Below, one piece after another: positions 1-10,599 of a stretch of DNA of 25,796 bases. The position numbers and the translations under genes are program-made. Position 1 is the stretch's first letter. The number at the start of each line of letters is the position of its first letter. This DNA is from Lingula anatina. Taxonomy: Eukaryota; Brachiopoda; Lingulata; Lingulida; Lingulidae. The DNA is taken from positions 195,227 to 221,022 of the forward strand of contig NW_019775633.1 of assembly GCF_001039355.2 (NCBI RefSeq), in the 5' to 3' direction. The notes beneath the pieces are model-generated. The model ran no database searches. It had not been told where the DNA came from and saw only the letters and a program-made list of their open reading frames with translations.

Positions 1-820
1 TTATCAATAAAAGAGACCCTTAATTGATTGAGTAGCTTTCTCGGTACATCACCACGCCATACAGTGAGCCCACCCTCCTTTCGGTTTCTAAAAAAATCAC
101 ACTATTATCCCCCTCTTGAAATTGAAATTGACAAACTGAGTCACAGTTCTAAACCGTGTCAAAAAGCACCATTTGCCCCCCCCCCCCCAAAAAAAAAACC
201 TGGTTAGTAAATTTGTTTGTTCATAATGCTTTAATGGTCACACAGAGTACTTGTTATGCACGTTACTTGCAGAACCAATGGGTTGAGCTGTCTGACGCAC
301 CATGGCCATTGCCGTGACACATCGATATAAGCGTCCCTTTTGGGGCATATAACTCCTCTTCAGGGGATAATTTAGAATATTTGGGCATCCAAATCGCTCT
401 TTTTAAAAACGTTTGTTGTATGAATTAAAGTCAGTCATATATTTTGTTTGCTTCAGTAGGGTAATTCGATTAAAGAACAGTTATCACAGTGACGCTGAGG
501 AGATTATAAAAAGTTTTTCCAACACAGTTTGTACCGGTATATGTTTTTATTTATCAGTCAGAAAAATAGAAAAATGATTTGGAAAAAAATGTCCATATTG
601 AATGTCATGTTTGTAGATGAAAAGAATAGGCAGACTTTGCCGATAACATCCAGCATGTCTCCATAACCGAAAAAATGCCCGCTGTCTATGACAGAGTAAA
701 GCATATATGCCAGTTACTAGCTTTGATGGAAACACAAGGGCATCAGCCAACTTTTTGATATAAATTGGTCTATGAGGCTCAACATTGATAAAGGGGGATT
801 CTTGCATTTTATAATGCAAC
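1..820. other. Left flank, no gene seen
   Basis: AT-rich non-coding DNA. It includes a run of 13 C followed by 10 A at 176-198. The 90-codon open frame at 547-819 on the minus strand has low-complexity content and no recognisable motif. Confidence 0.5.
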
Positions 821-1420
821 CATATTAAGTGATATTGTTACAAGAAAAAAATGCTGAATTTAATGAAAGAAGAGTTTTGTGAATTTAATTTGAGCATAAA
901 TTGCCGTAAATCTATAGTATATTAATAAAGCAAAATATTCTTTTGCTCTGCCTTACCCATAAATCTATGTCCTTGAACCCTACTTTACCATCAGTGTGGT
1001 TATCAGAAGCAGACAGAAAGCTAGTGTCAACGTGGACACGCGGACATATGGTATCATGTTCTTATCGGACATCTAAGACGGCATATGACTATCAGGTACT
1101 ATATTTGGTAATCGGTGACCTTGAATGAACTGTCACCGTCTAGGTCGAGTGACGGGAAGGCATCAGGCAGCACCATAAACTGTTGGTTTATCGGGTCTTG
1201 TTCAATATACTCTCGCAAAGAGTTAGTGCAACGGAAAAAATTAAAAAAAGAAACTTCGAAACAAAACGTTTCAAAAACCGAAATACCAACATTAGCTAGG
1301 GCACGCCACTGAGTGATTTTTGCTAACATGAAAAACGCCCGTCGAATGCAAGATTGCAAATCTGATAAACTATATTTCAATTTTTGTTTGGCCTTAGATC
1401 AATATGCGTTTCCCATAGCA
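820..1420 (+). repeat. Upstream flank of copy A, duplicated elsewhere in the window
   Basis: Its left part (about 820-1205) is recognisably similar to 7390-7760. Its right part (about 1055-1420) is similar to about 4095-4437 upstream of copy B. Shared anchors include CCCTACTTTA-CATC-GTG, AGCAGACAG, GGTTCTTATCGG and TTATCGGGTCT. This is the 5' part of the plus-strand duplication unit. No coding potential is seen. Confidence 0.55.
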
Positions 1421-1421
1421 T

Positions 1422-1428
1422 TATATAA
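1422..1428 (+). promoter_or_regulatory. Probable TATA box of copy A
   Basis: TATATAA lies about 75 nt upstream of the copy A start codon. Transcription would begin near 1450, leaving a leader of about 50 nt with no upstream ATG between there and 1504. Confidence 0.5.
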
Positions 1429-1503
1429 GTAAATCAAAGGACACGTCGGCATCAGATGATTCCCAGCAATCGGCATCGCCGACCCGTGAAGTTGTTTTAA
1501 AAA

Positions 1504-3262
1504 ATGGCTAAAATTGAAGAGAAAAAGCTTCCAATTTTGAACGAGCTTGACAAACCAGGAATCACAAATGAAGAGGTGGAGGACGTGTATGCAAGATGGG
1601 CCAAAGATTACGACAGGGTGAGTTACTCCTGTGATCTTCAGAATTTTATGATAGTGCTTACCATATATGGATAAAACAGCCAATATCATATTGCAAGAGC
1701 AAAAACTTTACATTTATTTGTATCCCAATAGTATGTTTGTGTGTTCAGTAAAACAGACGTGAATGCGTATTATGTAAAGCCCAAGCAATTCATGTAGATT
1801 ATCTAGTTAATTCATAAAAATGTCATGTAAATATGTTAATTAAAACACGCCGTTGTTCATTCCGAATATTGAATATCTTTATAATTCTTTAAATGCAGGA
1901 TATCGCGGACCTCAATTACTTTGCACCAGCTAACAATGCTAATGAGGTAGAAAAAGCACTGAAAAACAAAAAAGACGCGCTTATTTTGGATGCCGCCTGC
2001 GGAACTGGTTTGTGTGGAATAGAAGTGAGTGGTTTACTTTTTGTATGAATTAGTATGATATCGTGTGGCAAAATGAGCACTATTGTAAAATTAGATAACT
2101 TTACGGGTGATCTCAGCATCTTCACGTAATATTGCAAACGTCTGAACAAATGTATTGACATTTTGTAGCGATATTCTCTCTTCTACAGGCAGCTAAAGTT
2201 TTTAAAATAAACAATATTTCGTATGTCTTAGCTTACAAAGCGTGGTTTCCACAACCTCCACGCCCTGGATGGGTCAAGTGAAATGCTTGAGCAGGCAAAA
2301 CAGAAGGGCATCTATAAGAAAACGATGTGTGCCTTACTTGGACCCAATCGGTTGGATATCCCGGACAGTACGTAGCAGTGGCTGTTCTTTTTACTTATCC
2401 ATGTCACTTATTCGGTTGCTTTCTGAGATGGTTCTTGGGTGGAACATATGCAATATATAGTTACTGGTTCTGTGTGGTCAAATTTGCCTTGCGAGTGTTT
2501 TTCGACTTTGATGCCACCCAAATACTAGGTTTTGCTTCAATATTCAAGTTGGCAGAATGAACGGTATTATGGCATTGGCTTCTTCTATTCGTCAAGAAAA
2601 TAATATTTTTTTCTTTCTTGTAACTTCCAGACACATACGATGCAGTTGTCATGTCCGGGGCTGTTGGATCTGGACACGTATATGCGAGTTGCTTGGGAGA
2701 ATTAATTCGCATCGTTAAGCCAGGTTAGTGTTGTGCCACTGGCAACTATTTGTTAAGTGAGTCAGGAAAAATGGTTATAAAAGGATATTCTGAACTTCAA
2801 TTGTGCCGAATGAAAATTGAATCAATTAACCAACATTATAAACGAGTGGAATCGTGGTCATTTCTTTCGATGTACAGTGTCCCAAATTCTTTTTTTCAGA
2901 TGTCCCTGCTAATTTTGTTCCATGTTCCCACCCCTTCTAAGATAATGATTTCATTTTTAAAGATTGAATGTAATTATACTGAAAGTGAAGAATTCACTTA
3001 GTGAAGAAAGGACCTAATAATGTAAATGTATATAATTTAATTGAGATTTGCTGAAGTTGCCTTTCTTCTCATTCTAGGCGGCTATGTCGTCGTTGACACC
3101 ATCTTCAGGTATTCACGCGAATCTGGCTATCAAGGCAAGAGTTGGGACGAAATAATGGACGACTTTCTCATGGCCGGACGCTGGGTCACGGTGACCAGAC
3201 GCCTGGCGGAGCAGTCGTTTAACGCTCAGGACGGGATGCAGTACGCTTTTCAAGTGAAGTAA
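1504..3262 (+). CDS. Methyltransferase copy A (METTL27-like, class I SAM-dependent), five exons
   Basis: Exons at 1504-1617, 1899-2024, 2232-2367, 2631-2723 and 3078-3262 join through GT-AG introns (phases 0,0,1,1) into a 217-residue open frame. The first ATG has A at -3 and G at +4. The family is inferred from an N-terminal YARWAKDYD segment (about residues 29-37), motif I DAACGTG (69-75) for SAM binding, LHALDGSSEML (89-99) with acidic D93 expected to contact the SAM ribose, YDAVVMSGA (128-136), and LGELIRIVKPGGYVV (147-161). This order matches METTL27/WBSCR27-type proteins, which I recall at about 245 residues in human, so this copy is slightly shorter. No signal peptide or membrane segment is seen, so a soluble enzyme is likely. 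The substrate is unknown. The first motif I glycine is Ala here but Gly in copy B. Other small-molecule methyltransferases of the Methyltransf_11/25 type are the main alternative. Confidence 0.88.
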
Positions 3263-3392
3263 ATCCGGTCTTGTTGAGACCGTTCGTGCTTCGTATATGA
3301 TCATTCCTTATAGGACAATTGTACGAGTCGCACTAGGACTGATTTAAATGTACAATTCTCAATTTTATCATCTGGTTCTGCAGCAACATTGA

Positions 3393-3398
3393 AATAAA
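3393..3398 (+). terminator. Polyadenylation signal of copy A
   Basis: AATAAA lies about 130 nt after the copy A stop codon, and a second AATAAA lies at 3437-3442 with T-rich sequence between. The surrounding CTGCAGC...GAAATAAA segment has a counterpart after copy B. Confidence 0.55.
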
Positions 3399-3442
3399 AC
3401 AATGCTATGAAATTATACTAAGATGTTTTTATTTCTAATAAA

Positions 3443-4094
3443 ACCCCATAAACATAAATAACCCAAAAAGATTAAAGCAACTTATAAAGTTACTTATATA
3501 AGAGGCCAATACATGGACGTATTTCCTTATCTCAACAGTGAAATAGCAAGCATCACAACATACTGCTTCAGCGGTCTATTAAAGCAGAGACTTTCATTTC
3601 TGTTTTAGTATTAAAACGGGTGTCTATACATATGATATCAGGGACCATCAATTTGTGATATGCGCTACATAAGTTTTTTTTTATAGATACCCAGTATCTG
3701 CTGGTGGAATTCGACTCACACTTTGCCCCACTTTAATGAAAAAATATGTACTAGCTGGTTAGTCCGAGATTTATCTGTTGTTGACGCGCCGATGGTTTCT
3801 TGTGTTATACCTACATATACATGTACACACTAACAGTATGCAAGATATGGTGTACCGGTAAAGCGAAAACTAGATGTCCAGTCTGAAAGACCTAGTGTTT
3901 TGTATTGTCATCAACAAATCACTACCCTTATGCTCCTTCAGTTCTGATCATATATCGGGGGAATCAGCCACAGAAAGCACCCAATCGGTCATCAAATTTA
4001 AAATTAAATTGTATTACACAGATATATAAAAAGAAAAAAAAATGTGTAATTTGTAGTCATTTGCACTCATATTTTGCGGATGTATGGTATATTA
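3443..4094. other. Intergenic DNA between copies A and B
   Basis: AT-rich, with no open frame of interest. From about 4095 onward the sequence becomes similar to the upstream flank of copy A. Confidence 0.5.
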
Positions 4095-4437
4095 TCTTGT
4101 CTTTTTGGTTCTTATCGGTCGTCTAAAGCAACATATGATTATCTCTTACTACATTCTGAACAGTTACACCATAGTTCTTATCAGGCACCTGGCGAGGCAT
4201 GAGAGAGCCCCTAAAATTGTTGCTTTATCGGGTCTCGTTATAAATGAAAACCCTTAAAAGTTTCATGGCAACGAAAATACATCGAAATAGAACGGTTATG
4301 AACCTGAAATAACAACATCTGCTTGTAGACGCCAATAACCATAGTTTACTCGCCCATCATGTGCAAGACAGCAAATGTTATGAAAACTAGATTAAATTTT
4401 GTTTGGCCTGACACCTAGATATCTCATAGCACTATGT
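4095..4437 (+). repeat. Upstream flank of copy B, homologous to that of copy A
   Basis: Shared anchors in the same order as at about 1055-1420: GTTCTTATCGG, CATATGA-TATC, TTATCGGGTCT and GTTTGGCCT. The similarity is diverged, with small indels. Confidence 0.5.
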
Positions 4438-4446
4438 ATATTTATA
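4437..4446 (+). promoter_or_regulatory. Probable TATA-like element of copy B
   Basis: TATATTTATA sits about 95 nt upstream of the copy B ATG, at a place corresponding to the copy A TATA box. Both are preceded by a GTTTGGCCT segment and followed by a CAGATGAT-CCCAGCA segment, so the proximal promoter was duplicated with the gene. Confidence 0.4.
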
Positions 4447-4539
4447 TTGCAAAAGACGCGTACTGTACGTGCGTTGGCAGCAGATGATCCCCAGCAGCCG
4501 ATAATTGCTTTGTGACTATCACTTTAAGTTGTTTCAAAA

Positions 4540-6718
4540 ATGGCTAAAATAGAGGAGAAAAAACTCCCAATTTTGGATGAGCTCGACAAACCAGGAATCA
4601 CCAATGAAGAAGTGGAGAACGTGTATGCAAGATGGGCCAAAGATTACGACAAGGTGAGAACATTTTTAATTTTTTGTTAGAAATTTTGCATGAATAAAAC
4701 GACCCAAGGCTTATTGAAGGAACAAACATTGCCCCAGTATCGGCACTTGCACTAAGGAAAAGACATTACCCCAAATGTAAATTTTCTTGCCTCTCTTTCG
4801 TCAGTGTCGTCAGTTAAGGTCATCACAGACCGATAAATCTGGGATGTTTGATAATTTCTGGTCGACTGCACTGAAACAATAATATGATAATACTGGAACA
4901 AAAGTACAATATTTACTAAAGGCGTTTTATCACAAGAAATCCCCTTTAATTTCTTTCGATCGATCATGCAACATAAAAGTCGTTATTTTGTAAATTTTTT
5001 TGGTAAGGAGTAAGACTTTGAAAAATAAAATTATGTTAACAAATATATATATCCATCCTATGCAAACATGTTGAGGATTTTTCATACCTGTTGCTATTTT
5101 AAATTAAAACGTTTCCGATGTCTAGACTGTCTTGGGTACCTTTGAAACGTCACAAAGACGCTTGTTTGTTTATCCAGTACACTCTGTTTATAAACCAAAC
5201 GAATGCTTATAATCCAAAAGCTTACATCTTTACTAGTTGATCAATAAAGATGCAAAAAAAAAAAAAAAAAACAAAAAAAAACGCCAAAACGTTTATGCAT
5301 ATGCTGCTGTTATTTCCGAATGTTAAATATTTATTTGAACCTTTTAATGCAGGATCTCGAGGACCTCAACTACTATGCACCGGCCAACAATGCTAATGAG
5401 GTAGAGAATGCATTGAAAGACAAAAAAGACGCGCTTATTTTAGATGCCGGCTGCGGAACTGGTTTGGCAGGAGTAGAAGTGAGTGGTTTACTTTTTGAAT
5501 TAATTAGTATATAATTGTGAATCATAATGGACACTAATAAAAAATGAGGTATCTCAACAGGATCTCACCTATTGTACGTAACATTACGAAAATTTGAACA
5601 AGAAAATTGGCATTTTGTAGCGATAAAATTTCTGTTATAACAGGCTGCTACATGTAAGTATTTTAAAAGCTAAAATAAACTACCTTTGATATGTAAAAGC
5701 TAAAATAAACTACATTTGATATGTCTCAGCTTTCAAAGCGTGGTTTCCACAACCTCCACGCCCTGGATGGGTCAAGTGAAATGCTTGAGCAGGCCAAGCA
5801 GAAGGGCATCTATAAGAAAACGATGTGTGCCTTACTTGGACCAAATCGGTTGGACATCCCGGACAGTACGTAGCAATAGCTGTTTAATTACTTATCCATG
5901 TTTTTATTCGGTTACTCTCTGAGATGGTTTGGGGTGGAACTTATGCAGTGTATGCTGTGGTCAAATTTGCCTTGTATTGCGAGTGTTTCTCGACTTAGTG
6001 CCACCCACTAAACTGTTGGTTTTGCCTCATCATTCAACTTGCCAACTTGGTCAGCTACTCCAATCCGTCAGCAGGGCTGTTTATACACTTTTACTCTCTT
6101 TCTCTTAACTTCCAGATACATACGACGCAGTTGTCATGTGCGGGGCTGTTGGTTCTGGACACGTGAACGGAAGTTGCTTGGGGGAACTCATTCGCATCGT
6201 TAAACCAGGTTAGCCAATGTGGCATTTGTAAAAATTCGTAGAGAAAGTCAGGAATGACAATCTTTTAAGTGCCGGTCATTTAACCTGATTTTTGCGCGTG
6301 GAATTTCGATCAATTAACAAAATTTGATCAAGATTTCTGTCGATGCTTAACGCTAACAGAGATTTTCGAAATTGAACTTGCCCTTCCTGGTTTTGATTCA
6401 TCCACCCATCTATCATTAGGTTGTGGTTTCATTCTCAAAAATTGAGTGTACGGTCATAGTGACTGTCGCGAGAAACCGAATAATCTACGATTGTATATAA
6501 TTTTATTAATGTTTGTTCTTTCTTCTTTTTTAGGCGGCTATGTCGTCGTTGACATCCTTTTCAAGTATGCCCATGACTGTGGCTACCAAGGCAAGAGTTG
6601 GGACGAAATAATTGACGGCTTCCTTTTGACTGGACGCTGGGTCACGGTGACCAGACGCCTGGTGGAGAAGTCGTTTAACTCTCTGGACGGGATGCAGTAC
6701 ACTTTTCAAGTGAAATAA
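4540..6718 (+). CDS. Methyltransferase copy B (METTL27-like), five exons
   Basis: Exons at 4540-4653, 5353-5478, 5730-5865, 6116-6208 and 6534-6718 have the same lengths and phases as copy A and encode 217 residues without interruption. The protein is very close to copy A. Motif I is the canonical DAGCGTG (69-75), followed by LHALDGSSEML, YDAVVMCGAVG, LGELIRIVKPGGYVVVD and the C-terminal GRWVTVTRR block (190-198). It starts about 1.3 kb downstream of the copy A stop, in the same direction, and its promoter-proximal DNA also resembles that of A, so the two arose by tandem duplication. Intron 1 is much longer than in A (699 versus 281 nt), and intron 2 carries a 30-nt tandem duplication ending just before the exon 3 acceptor. 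All splice sites remain GT-AG. By residue content this copy is the best candidate for an active enzyme. The substrate is unknown. Confidence 0.88.
5254..5281 (+). repeat. A-rich tail in copy B intron 1
   Basis: Eighteen A, one C and nine A. An AATAAA at 5243-5248 lies just before the run. The arrangement resembles the 3' end of a retroposed polyadenylated RNA and falls in the part of intron 1 that makes it about 420 nt longer than in copy A. Confidence 0.4.
5665..5724 (+). repeat. 30-nt tandem duplication beside the exon 3 acceptor of copy B
   Basis: The units 5665-5694 and 5695-5724 differ at one base and end 5 nt before exon 3. Copy A has a single version of this segment. The duplication repeats the likely branch-point region. 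Confidence 0.85.
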
Positions 6719-6823
6719 ATCTGAGCATATTGAGACCATTTTGTGTTTTTTTATATATGGTCAGTTCTAAGGACAGATGAGTGATCCTTGACAGTGGCGA
6801 ATCTAAATCTGTAGCGTAATGGA

Positions 6824-6829
6824 AATAAA
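6824..6829 (+). terminator. Polyadenylation signal of copy B
   Basis: AATAAA lies about 105 nt after the copy B stop codon, in sequence alignable with the copy A 3' region (CTGTAGC...GAAATAAA...TTATGAA). A second AATAAA is at 6863-6868. Confidence 0.55.
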
Positions 6830-6869
6830 GAAGAGTTATGAACTTGATTTTTTTAAATTTCAAATAAAA

Positions 6870-7390
6870 CTTCAAGTTAAAAAAGTATTAAGCTTTAACA
6901 TTTGTTAAGATTGCAAATAACTTAAAAGGTCATTTCTGTGGACGTAATTTGATATATGATATATAAAAGTACCCCATCTCGAAACATTTTGATATCGTAG
7001 AGGGCGAACGGTGCCATGTGGTACGAATTAGAACTATGATTCAGCTAGTCAAAATTCTGACACCAGGAGGGGACGACTTGTGTGTTTTTTTTCAAATATC
7101 AAAGTGAGGAGTTAGGACCCCTCTGACGCCCCCTTAAAAATCCGCCACCGTGCCTTCATATTGTGCCCCTTTCCTAAATATTCAGCGGTGTGAATTCTAA
7201 ATCTAAGGACAAATAGACGCGCCATATCATCTCGTGCACCTTAGTGAACTCTTGTGCGTGCTAATTTGTGCTCCCGTGACGTTGAAATGCCCCATATAGT
7301 GCTTATCAAATGACTAGGGCCTAAGTCAGTTTATATAAAATATTGGTTTTTCAGTATTAATAGGTGAGTAATTATGTTTTATATCGCAAG
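6870..7390. other. Intergenic DNA downstream of copy B
   Basis: No gene is seen. A CCCCCTTAAAAATCCGCCAC segment ending near 7149 resembles the terminus of hAT-like short elements, but no convincing partner end was found. Confidence 0.4.
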
Positions 7391-7451
7391 CTTATATGTT
7401 GATGTTCTTACAAGATCACAGTATTGAATTTACTGACGGAAGAATTTTGCA

Positions 7452-7522
<71 letters not shown>

Positions 7523-7760
7523 TGACAAAAAAAAAGTGTCAAAATTTAAAAAGCGACTAAAGATGTCTACAATAAACCATAATTATTTTACTTTGCCTTA
7601 GATGGAGGTCCCTGAACCCTACTTTATCATCGGTGCTGTTATCTGCAGCAGACAGTCATTGACCGCGATAAAGTCCATGTGTAGGCCTACTAGGTATTAA
7701 CCTGTCCATGAGGAGGTGAAGCACCGGGTTACCGGGTCTATTCTAAGGGCGCATTCAGAT
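7390..7760 (+). repeat. Orphan copy of the plus-strand upstream flank (truncated third unit)
   Basis: Similar to about 820-1205 upstream of copy A, with shared CTTACAAGA/GTTACAAGA, GAATTTA-TGA, CCTGAACCCTACTTTATCATC and GCAGCAGACAG blocks in the same order, ending around GGTTACCGGGTCT. It is interrupted by an A67 run. The homology stops before the promoter and no methyltransferase exon follows on the plus strand. Confidence 0.6.
7453..7519 (+). repeat. Homopolymer of 67 A
   Basis: An uninterrupted A run inside the orphan upstream flank. The true length is uncertain because such runs are poorly resolved by sequencing. Confidence 0.9.
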
Positions 7761-8420
7761 TCACACATCGTGTTAGCTGGGTCTGTCCAACTCTGCGTGG
7801 GGTTATTATTAAAGTAAAATCATTGATATCAGCTTTAACAAATCAGAACGCGGTCGTTATAATTAACCCATTGTTGCTCGAGGAAGCGTATCAGACAACT
7901 AAGCCGACTCCACTTTTAATTTTGAAAAGAATTGTCTTAAGTACCTTAAGAGGACACTTGGCGCTTTAAATGTATTTGTTGTTTGCTATAATAAAATATT
8001 TCCACTACATATGTAAAACAATAAAGAAACATCAAATCGGCCAATGAGTAATTATTCAAATTCGTAGATTGGTTTTATTTTCATCTAGAAGAAATAAAAG
8101 TTACAGTATAGATATACAAAATGAGAAAGATATCTCTCGATTATCACTCAATGGGTGCAGATACGAATGATTCCTTAATCAATGAAGAAAGAGAGAGAGT
8201 TACAGTACATACATGTATATGCTAACTGCAACTGCCTGAGCTGTTAATACCTTCTTCATATTTTAAATTTATTGGGTAATGCCCATATGTATCTATCTAA
8301 AAAGCCATGTCTTACAATTCTGGGGCATGCTTAACGTAATGGAATTGCTACACTGTATTAAAAAGGATGTACACACTCTGCAAGTGAAAAAACAAGAATT
8401 GTAGCATGTAACTGTCTCGG
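7760..8420. other. Intergenic DNA between the plus-strand and minus-strand gene pairs
   Basis: AT-rich, no open frame of interest. It lies between the truncated plus-strand flank and the left edge of the C unit. Confidence 0.5.
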
Positions 8421-8513
8421 TCATGTATTAATACAGTTTTCTTAAATGTTAACGTATGCCTATTCTATTAAGATACTGATAGTTTGAGAAATTGAATTTT
8501 GAAGTTCAGCATA

Positions 8514-8519
8514 TTTATT
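8514..8519 (-). terminator. Polyadenylation signal of copy C
   Basis: AATAAA on the minus strand lies about 280 nt downstream of the copy C stop, within a segment conserved after copy D. Confidence 0.45.
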
Positions 8520-8800
8520 CACCCTATAAGCAATGGATGCCTATTCACATACATATAAAACATACACAACCCAATGTTCTAAGTACTTTAAGCATATAAA
8601 TCCCGCTTATGAGTTGATCCTGACTTCAGTTGATCACAACAAATGTTTTCACCAAGCAATAAAGCACATTTTAAGCGTATGTGTATGTTTATGGGTGTAA
8701 CCATTCAGAAGCAAAAGCCACAGGAAAATCCCCATAGGTCCACCCTGCTTTTTGCGCTCATGTCTGGCGTGGTTGAAATAGGGTGGCTTCTAAACCACAG

Positions 8801-10563
8801 TCACTTCACCCGAAAGGCGTATTGCATGCCCTCGTTTGTGTTGAACGAGTTCTCTATCTGTCGTCTGGTCACCGTGACCCAGCGTCCAGCCATGAGGAAG
8901 TCGTCTAGTGTTTCATCCCAGCTCCTGCCGTTGTATTCAATGCCGACAAGGTGTTTAAGAATGGTGTCCATCACCACATAACCACCTGGAAGATAAAGAA
9001 AGTGAAATGCATTCCTCCTTTTTTCCTTTTAATTCTGATTTTGAGAAGAACGTCTTTAACTTTTGGTAATCAAAAAGTAAGGATTTATGCGCGAATTTAT
9101 ACTTTTCCCATTTATTGGTTATTATTTTTTTTCAATTTAAGCATTTTAAAAGAGGCATATAATATATATCTTTATACAAAATTACACATTAGTTTAAAAG
9201 TGGTTTCATTTGTTTAAGGAAGCCCAGTAAGTAGCCACTGAGCATTGACCACATACATGACAGGTCGTGTTAAATAAATTTTGATGAATCTGACGTATAA
9301 AAAGGTTTATAGTAGAGTGTTAAAAAGGACACTTGCGAAATTAAAAAAAATAGTCGCCATGGCATCTGGTGTTTTCTTAGATAAGGTATAAGAGATGGTT
9401 AAAATTCATTAATGGTCTCCTTAAAAGGAAAAAATGTATTGGAAAAATGTATTCAATAATTAAAATACATTTAGAAGAGATCATGTGGAATTCCTTGTTT
9501 CCATCGTTATGTCCAAACCAGCATTTGTTTCTTAAAGTTTTAACAAAATTTCATCTAGAGATAAACTGGTGGTCTTTTGAGTCGAAGCAAATACCAGTGA
9601 GCGAAACAAAAACCCCGCGGCGATGAAGCCATGGTCTGCTGAAATGAACAATTTATGATTTATCTGTCTTGTAATTTCATTTAGCTCAAGAACAGTTCAG
9701 TCTGTTTCGAATATTTATCTCGATTACTTGTCAGTGTGGTAAATTTCCTCTTACTTTTCTCATACTTTATCTGAAATGAAATATATGTCATAAAAGGTCC
9801 CCTTCACCTACCTGGTTTGACAATGCGAATGAATTCCCCCAAGCAATCTCCCCCGATATGAGCTAAACCCGCCGCCCCTGTCATCATGACCGCATCGTAC
9901 GTGTCTGTAAACAAACAAACAAACAAACATACAAAAAAAAACACATATATATTAACGCTTAAATAGTTTTTCATGACCGCGTTCCACATTCCCGGTGCTG
10001 TTGGCAGTACGTATTTAAAATTGAACGATTTAACAAGTTGTATGTTTGATTATGGAAACACGATCATCTGGTGACTTTTGGTGTGACAACTTCATGTTTC
10101 AGTTCCTGAAGTAACCCAGTTAAGCAAGGAAATGAACTGGACTTAACGGTCATTTAGATCCAATCTGCGGTCAGATAGAGTATTGGGCTTAATCACAAAG
10201 GTTGGCCTCTTGTAACAGTATGGACTCAAGGCATACACGCTGATAAGTGTCAAACAGACATCTAATAATTCTTACAAACAGCATATAAACTGTCATTACA
10301 CAACTTTGTAAAACAGATCTAATCACAAATTGTAAAGAAATACTAAAAAGTCATTAGCAGTATGATAAAGTGATAGATAAAGATATGTATACTCATATAA
10401 ACTCACAGTAACAACTTCGAACATCTTTATCATAACGAAGTAATTTTCCCAAGTACTTCGAGGCAACTAAGTTTTAGTCTGCCAAAAAGGTAACCACATG
10501 TAAAATCTGGTGCTTCTATTTTACTTTGTCACAATTTTACGCTTATTTAAGTCACCTAAACTT

Positions 10564-10599
<36 letters not shown>

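Noticed and set aside
547-819. 90-codon minus-strand open frame
   Set aside because: Composition looks random, there is no conserved motif, and no exon partners were found nearby.
6792-7150. Possible hAT-like short element from CAGTGGCG (6792) to CCGCCACCG (7150)
   Set aside because: The left end lies in sequence that aligns with the native 3' region of copy A, and the flanking 8-mers agree at only about five positions, so the pairing of ends is probably fortuitous.
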